A stretch of 64,000 bases of DNA from Acanthosoma haemorrhoidale (taxonomy: Eukaryota > Arthropoda > Insecta > Hemiptera > Acanthosomatidae), in the NCBI GenBank assembly GCA_930367205.1, contig OV884015.1, positions 83,380,841-83,444,840 of the forward strand. Direction: 5' to 3'. Both the position numbers and the translations under genes were made by a program. Shown here piece by piece: positions 58,940-64,000 of this stretch (the stretch's first letter is position 1; each line of letters starts with the position of its first letter). The notes under the pieces are model-generated. The model searched no databases. It saw only the letters and a list, made by a program, of their open reading frames with translations, and had not been told where the DNA came from.

Positions 58940-60118
58940 AAGAAAGAAAAATAAACTGTTGTCATTTTATTATAAAGAAAATTGGAAACTTTAAATAAAT
59001 ATTTTAATGATTGAAAATTAGAACACAGTAACTTAACGCTGTTGCCAGATAATCCTTCACTGAAACAGTTCTTAAATCAGCCAATAGGTCTTCTCTGCCG
59101 TATTTAACTCTCTTGTTTAATAGACAACTAACCCAATATCTCCATATTTTTTTTTTTTTAACTTAATATAAAACTGTTTTAGAAAAATGCAGTTTGGTGG
59201 AAATCCGGTTTTCGTAGTTTGGGAACAAACACAGTCAACATATTTCATGCATCAACAGTTGTTAAAGGGCTTAGGGTGTACTCGCGTTGTTAAGAATTTC
59301 AATTAAAACCAACAATAAAAGTTTGTGTACTCTATATATTAATATGACTGCGACAATCATGTAATAAAGTCGGAAAATCGGGACGGTTTATCATTTTTAG
59401 TTTGCGTTTGTAGGGAAACATTCCCGTTAAAATCCAATCGTGATCATTAGGAGTCAGACATCCAACTTCAAAGATTGAAATAGCTTAAAGTGATGTTTAT
59501 AAAATATAACTTTCTAGACTAAGTAAAGACTTTTGGCACAAAATTAGCGTACACTCTTAGGTAAGATTTTGAGAATGTGAGGGTTGAAATGAAAGTTTGG
59601 CATAAATTTCAAGACAATTTTAATAAAGTCTATTTCACGTTTTACACTATCTACTTTAGTGAGTTTTTTTTCTTTTGTTGAGTGGGAAAACATTTATTTT
59701 TGTGAAATTTTCTCTATTATCATTATTCAGGGGGAAAAAATCTTATTGATGGAATAACCGTTTAACAACGGACAGGAGTTTTAGAAACCTTTTTTAAAAG
59801 GTTTATATAGGTTTTATATACATCCTCTGATCATCCCTTGTCTTCTGTCAAACATATTTATAACCGCTGCCGGGCATGTGGGTCTGGGGTGCCTCCTTGG
59901 CTCCTTGGAACCTTGGTTTTTGCTGCCGTCCTTGTACTACCTCTGCATCATATCCGTGAGCTTCCCAAATGACTTTAACTTCACAATCAACGCCGTTGAC
60001 CTGTGGGTTTTAGTGAGAAATAAACTAAACGGAGGTTTCGATGAAAATGAAATAACTGCCTACATACAGTACAAGTATATTGAGGATTGGTAACTAAACG
60101 AATAATATTCTATTTTAG

Positions 60119-60235
60119 ACACGGTGAGCCTTGGAGAACATTCAGAACCAGAGTCCAGAAACCGATTCTTCAGCCCAGAGTCGTGAAACAGTACATAGGA
60201 CCCATTGAACAGGTCACGGAACAATTCATCCACAG
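60119..60235 (+). CDS. CYP301A1 coding exon 3 (helix C)
   Basis: Acceptor tctattttag and donor CACAG|GTATGC. The phase-2 junction completes a Val codon and reads VHGEPWRTFRTRVQKPIL, then QPRVVKQYIGPIEQ, then VTEQFIHR. W-R-T-F-R is the WxxxR motif of helix C, whose Arg contacts a heme propionate. Confidence 0.93.
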
Positions 60236-60340
60236 GTATGCTCAACGTTTGATGACTTGATGATTTGATGAAAATCCACAGTGATAAATTGTTCAAATGT
60301 TCGTTTTCCATATTCAAGTCATGGTTTTTAACACTTTCAG

Positions 60341-60417
60341 AATGCTGGAAATGAAGGACGAAAATGACGAGATGCCGGACGATTTCGACAACGAAGTGCA
60401 TAAGTGGTCTTTAGAAT
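60341..60417 (+). CDS. CYP301A1 coding exon 4
   Basis: A 77-bp exon (acceptor acactttcag, donor GAAT|GTAAGC) reads MLEMKDENDEMPDDFDNEVH, then KWSLE. It enters in phase 2 and leaves in phase 1. The ML-M-DEN-E-P-DF-NE-HKWSLE pattern is typical of the family between helices D and E. The next exon completes CIGRIALD. Confidence 0.92.
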
Positions 60418-61135
60418 GTAAGCAGTTCACACCTATAAACTAAACAAATTACTTATTACTAGAACACTTTCAATATAACTGGCCTATAATATTTTTTAGA
60501 AAGAAAAACGATTTGTTGTAAAATAATATTACAAATAAGTGGGTCTGCTAAAATCAATGAGTTGCTAACAACTAGTTATATTCATACATGAATGTAATAC
60601 GTATAAATAGAGAATACAATAAGACTAATAAAATTGCATTATAAAATTTAAGCTCACAATAAAATATAACATAAATATTCTACGTTATGTCAATAATATC
60701 ATCAAAGAGCGTCATTTAGTAAACAATATGGAAAATAAACCAAGTATAATAAAGTAAATAATAAATTCCTTGCACACATTATAGAAATATACTTTGCAAA
60801 CAGCAAAAAAATGTTGACTAACGATTCAACGTTACTTTAGTCATGACAGAATATCTACCAGTTGTTTTATGTTGTAAACACTTGGCCTTGCTAGTAAATA
60901 ACGTGAGTTGACTAACTAATAGGTATTAGTGCACAGATAATAAATAAGCAATATAGCAAATGATAAATAAGGGCTGATCATTGTTAAATTAGCTTGACAA
61001 TAGTTAGAAGTGAATTTTTCCACTCAGGACTAGCTTCTTTTGATAAACTTCTTCTTTGTCTTCCTCTTGTGCCTTGTTATCAGCGTCGAGGAGCCTCGAT
61101 AAATTGGAGCCATCTCTCTCGGTCCCTACATTTTA

Positions 61136-61890
61136 TTAGCTACATATTAGCTGCTTCATCTGCTGGAGTGTTTTGCTTTTTTCCCCTCCAATCCTCTGGA
61201 TGTTCTCTTGGTAGGAAATTCTGGGGCGTCCTCTCGGTCTTTTCCCAGATGTTCGGGCTTCTAGAACTTTCTTTGGTTCTGTTTCATCTCCCATGCGGCA
61301 CACATGGCCAAACCCCTTCAGCTGTTGGGATTCGAGTGTGGTCTTTTGTTCTATCACCTCCAACTGTTCTCTTATTTGAACATTTCTGATGCAATCCCTT
61401 CTTGTCTTTCCAACGGCTCTCCTCAGAAACTTCATTTCTGCTGCAGTAATGCGGCTGGCTTGCTTATCAAGCATTATCCAGCTTTCACTTCCATATGTAA
61501 GGATCGGGAGATAAACCAATTTGTATATGTGCCTTTTAGTCTCCATACCTACTTCTCGGTGGCCGATTATACTATTGGAGATCTGGTAGTAAACTTGATT
61601 GGCTTTAGCAATTCTATGGGATATCTCTGGGTCAATCATACCAGAGGAACTTATAACGGTCCCTAGGTAGGTAAACTCCGGCACCACTTCCAATACCTCC
61701 CATTGCAGATTAGATAGACGTCTTCTTGATCTTCACGGGACAGAACCAGGGCTTTGCTCTTAGCGGTGTTAATGACCATCCCTTTACGGAGTAGCTCTTC
61801 CTGCCATTCTATTAGGGCCTCGTGCATCTTTTCTTGAGAATCAGAAATCAGGACGATGTCATCGGCATACAAAAGGCTTTGTACGAGAAT
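61136..61890 (-). pseudogene. Non-LTR retrotransposon RT fragment (RTE-like C-terminal half)
   Basis: The minus strand reads LLYADDIVLISDSQEKMHEA (catalytic YADD), MVINTAKSKALVLS, then after a frameshift near 61690 FTYLGTVISSSGMIDPEISH, KLVYLPILTYGSESW, AAEMKFLRRAVGKTRRD and GKRPRGRPR. These blocks are typical of RTE-type and related insect LINE polymerases. The fingers domain and endonuclease are missing. The clade is not certain. Confidence 0.75.
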
Positions 61891-63280
61891 GGTTCTTAAG
61901 TTCCATTTTCCGATGGCGGTCCATGCAGTTCGGCGTATGTTTGATAAACATAAATTTTAATTTTAAACATGTCTGAATATTTTACATGTTGTGAGCTTCA
62001 AGGAATCGCTCAGCAGACTCCCCTCCCCCCATTGATGAAAATAAGGGAGAAGATATCAGGGAAATTTACAAGAGCCGAGTTCCAATGGAGATCATTCCTA
62101 TTTTTTATGAATGCAGAAACGAAAGGCGATAGCATTTTGTATTTCTGTCTGTCTGAGTACATTTTCTACAATACCCGTCGTAAAAATTATTTAACGAGTC
62201 TTAAATTTAAAAAATATATTCCACAACCCTTCGATATTAGCTATATATACATCTGATTAGTTTTTTTACTTACTATATTATAAATTACATTTTAGAAATA
62301 TCAAGATGAAATATATCTGTTAATATTCCTATGTATTTATGTCTGTCTTTGGCACTATTATGTGACGAAAACATTATAATATATCGGACCATAATAGCTT
62401 TCTTTTAATCACCTTCACTAGGATACATATCACCTATTGTAATTTATAAATTTTCTCAAATATATTTCTCAGCATTTGTTAGGAAGTAAGGTAATAAAAC
62501 ATGAAATAAGTTTATAAAGCAACATAGTAAATTAAAATGTATTTCTTATGTCAGTGTAAAAATAATGCTATAATTTTTACTTAATGAAATAAGTCTTGGT
62601 TTTTCGATTTGGGAAAATAAGAAACGCGTTGTACCATGTATGTAAATTTGATGATTTTTAAGCTTTCTTCAACTTGAGGTTAAGTTTAAAAAATAATTTT
62701 ATAGTTTAATGCTTAGTAACTAGGTGTAGATTACAAAAAATCTAAATTACCATCCTAAAACCATACATTAGTATTTTATATAAATGGTAGATGAAAACGA
62801 TTGCCTTAAATAATTTATCCCCACAAAACTGGAATTTGCTAAGTATGAAAACTAAGAATTGATTATTTAAAACTGGCAGGAAGTTGATTGAATATATCAT
62901 TACCTAAAACTACGGACTTATCGACGGACACCCAACTATAGAAATTGACACTGCTTTCTTGGGCTTTCTCTGTGTCGCTTGTCATCAGACCTAGCTTCTA
63001 TTAGAATCAAGTATTTTTGCCCAAAATATTCACAATTATTTAATAAATATTAGAAAAAAAAACTCGCCTGAAGTCTCAGGTCCACATTTGGGCCATCTCT
63101 TGACAATATATTTCCAAAATTTTAATCAAGTTTCATAACTCCATTACCACCTTCAAATTATAAATTGCTTGCATTATATAAATGCATTAAAGCACTTAAT
63201 CAGTGGTATAACCATAATTTCATATACCATATAATATGTAGCATAGCTACAGAAAATATCAGAAGCGCCCGGTGCAATTT

Positions 63281-63374
63281 TATTTTATTTAGTTCCTTAC
63301 AGGTTCTAAATATTGTAAAAACTAATATATAAATTTTTACAATATTTAGAACCTGTAAGGAACTAAATAAAATA
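63281..63374. repeat. Perfect 41-bp inverted repeat (hairpin)
   Basis: Arms 63281-63321 and 63334-63374 are exact inverses around a 12-base loop. It lies in intron 4, 128 bp before exon 5. Confidence 0.95.
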
Positions 63375-63502
63375 ATCATGTTTTTAGCTGATGTTTTAAA
63401 ATTTTAGACGGTAGAAATTCAATAAGTTTACGTTTAAAATAATGAAAATTAAAAATGATTGTCAATGGACCAGTGTAGACATCTCGTGTGTTCGGGTTGC
63501 AG

Positions 63503-63704
63503 GCATCGGGAGGATAGCACTAGACGTGAGGCTGGGATGCCTGGATAGAAACCTTTCGGCTGATTCCGAACCACAGAAGATAATCGACGCGGCCAAGTTT
63601 GCCTTGCGCAAGATCGCCACGCTCGAGTTGAAGGCTCCCTACTGGAGATATTTTCCGACAACCACCTGGAGAAAGTACATAGAAAACATGGACTACTTCA
63701 GATT
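63503..63704 (+). CDS. CYP301A1 coding exon 5 (partial gene; continues beyond window)
   Basis: Acceptor cgggttgcag and donor AGATT|GTGAGT, entering in phase 1 and leaving in phase 2. It reads IGRIALDVRLGCLDRNLSAD, then SEPQKIIDAAKFALRKIATL, then ELKAPYWRYFPTTTWRKYIE, then NMDYFR. The LELKAPYWRYFPT block is strongly characteristic of CYP301. A minus-strand open frame over it is a shadow. Confidence 0.93.
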
Positions 63705-64000
63705 GTGAGTGATCCGAACATCAAAACTTGTATCCATTAAACTCAAGGGTCAGTTGCCTTGCCAAGTGTTATATATTACAATTGATCAAAGGTTTTCAAA
63801 ATTTGTACGATGGCGAAAAATGCTGAAAGGTCATTAAAAAAAAGAACAGGTCAATTTTAAGTATCTACCCTCAAATTACATTTAAATTAACGCTCAAGCA
63901 CTTGAAGTACCAAAAAGTGACACAAAGATCACAATAACATTGTGGCAGCGGATAATTACAGTTAAAAAGTCTCAAAGCTAAAAAAAAAATTTAAAGTCGT
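63705..64000 (+). other. Start of P450 intron 5
   Basis: AT-rich intron sequence after GTGAGT. The window ends before the next exon. Confidence 0.8.

Larger units (their letters stand above)
56220..60118 (+). other. P450 intron 2 (3.9 kb)
   Basis: Runs from GTGAGT to tattttag. It contains the truncated Jockey copy at 56623-58927. The stretches 56220-56610 and 58940-60118 show no gene. A GC-richer patch at 59860-60010 has an open frame of unknown meaning. Confidence 0.75.
60418..63502 (+). other. P450 intron 4 (3.1 kb)
   Basis: Runs from GTAAGC to gggttgcag. It contains an RTE-like RT fragment and a perfect hairpin. The stretches 60418-61090 and 61930-63280 are AT-rich with nothing recognised. 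Confidence 0.75.

Noticed and set aside
59878..60093. 71-codon plus-strand frame just before P450 exon 3
   Set aside because: No family match, not needed for the P450, and it runs into the intron 3' end. Exon 3 is fixed by its acceptor and by protein similarity.
63449..63661. Minus-strand frame over P450 exon 5
   Set aside because: A shadow of the plus-strand exon, produced by its G/C-rich codons.

Overview
The window reads as an AT-rich arthropod, most likely insect, nuclear chromosome segment. The evidence is a spliced mitochondrial-clan cytochrome P450 of the arthropod CYP301 family, GT-AG introns of up to 6 kb, and dense, layered transposon debris. There is no bacterial-type gene organisation. 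A 200-base run of N at 17979-18178 is an assembly gap. The species cannot be fixed from the sequence.

Layout. Bases 1-3,005 are anonymous sequence followed by a decayed non-LTR retrotransposon. From 3.16 to 19.98 kb lies a chain of very small plus-strand exons (27-87 bp) with matching splice phases. It ends in one 838-bp exon carrying about five ankyrin repeats. I read this as one host gene whose 5' end is not identified. Two of its small exons are locally duplicated, one of them together with a long (GA)n array. Its introns hold Ty3/gypsy pieces, an LTR-like repeat, a foldback element with a gypsy RNase H core, and a truncated LTR element. From 20 to 31 kb there are LTR-like repeats, a Ty1/copia remnant, a small unassigned minus-strand terminal exon, a possible untranslated first exon at 27.05-27.21 kb, and a dead hAT transposase.

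At 31.25-35.95 kb sits a full-length Jockey-type LINE with both ORFs open, a poly(A) tail and flanking target-site duplications. Its ORF2 has no ATG for 856 codons and lies in the same frame as ORF1 behind a single TAA. From 36 to 49 kb I see no gene beyond a piggyBac C-terminal fragment.

From 49.80 kb to the right edge are the first five coding exons of CYP301A1 (or its close paralogue CYP301B1): about 260 codons from the mitochondrial presequence to the middle of the protein. The oxygen-activating helix, ExxR and heme-cysteine exons lie beyond the window. Two MITEs lie just upstream of the first coding exon. The introns hold a foldback element, a 270-280 bp tandem repeat, a truncated copy of the same Jockey family with a perfect 12-bp target duplication, an RTE-like reverse transcriptase fragment, and a perfect 41-bp hairpin 128 bp before exon 5.

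The genes do not form a pathway. The P450 is a conserved cuticle/ecdysteroid-related enzyme with G/C-rich codons. The ankyrin micro-exon gene is AT-rich, shows fresh exon duplication, and is the least familiar item here.
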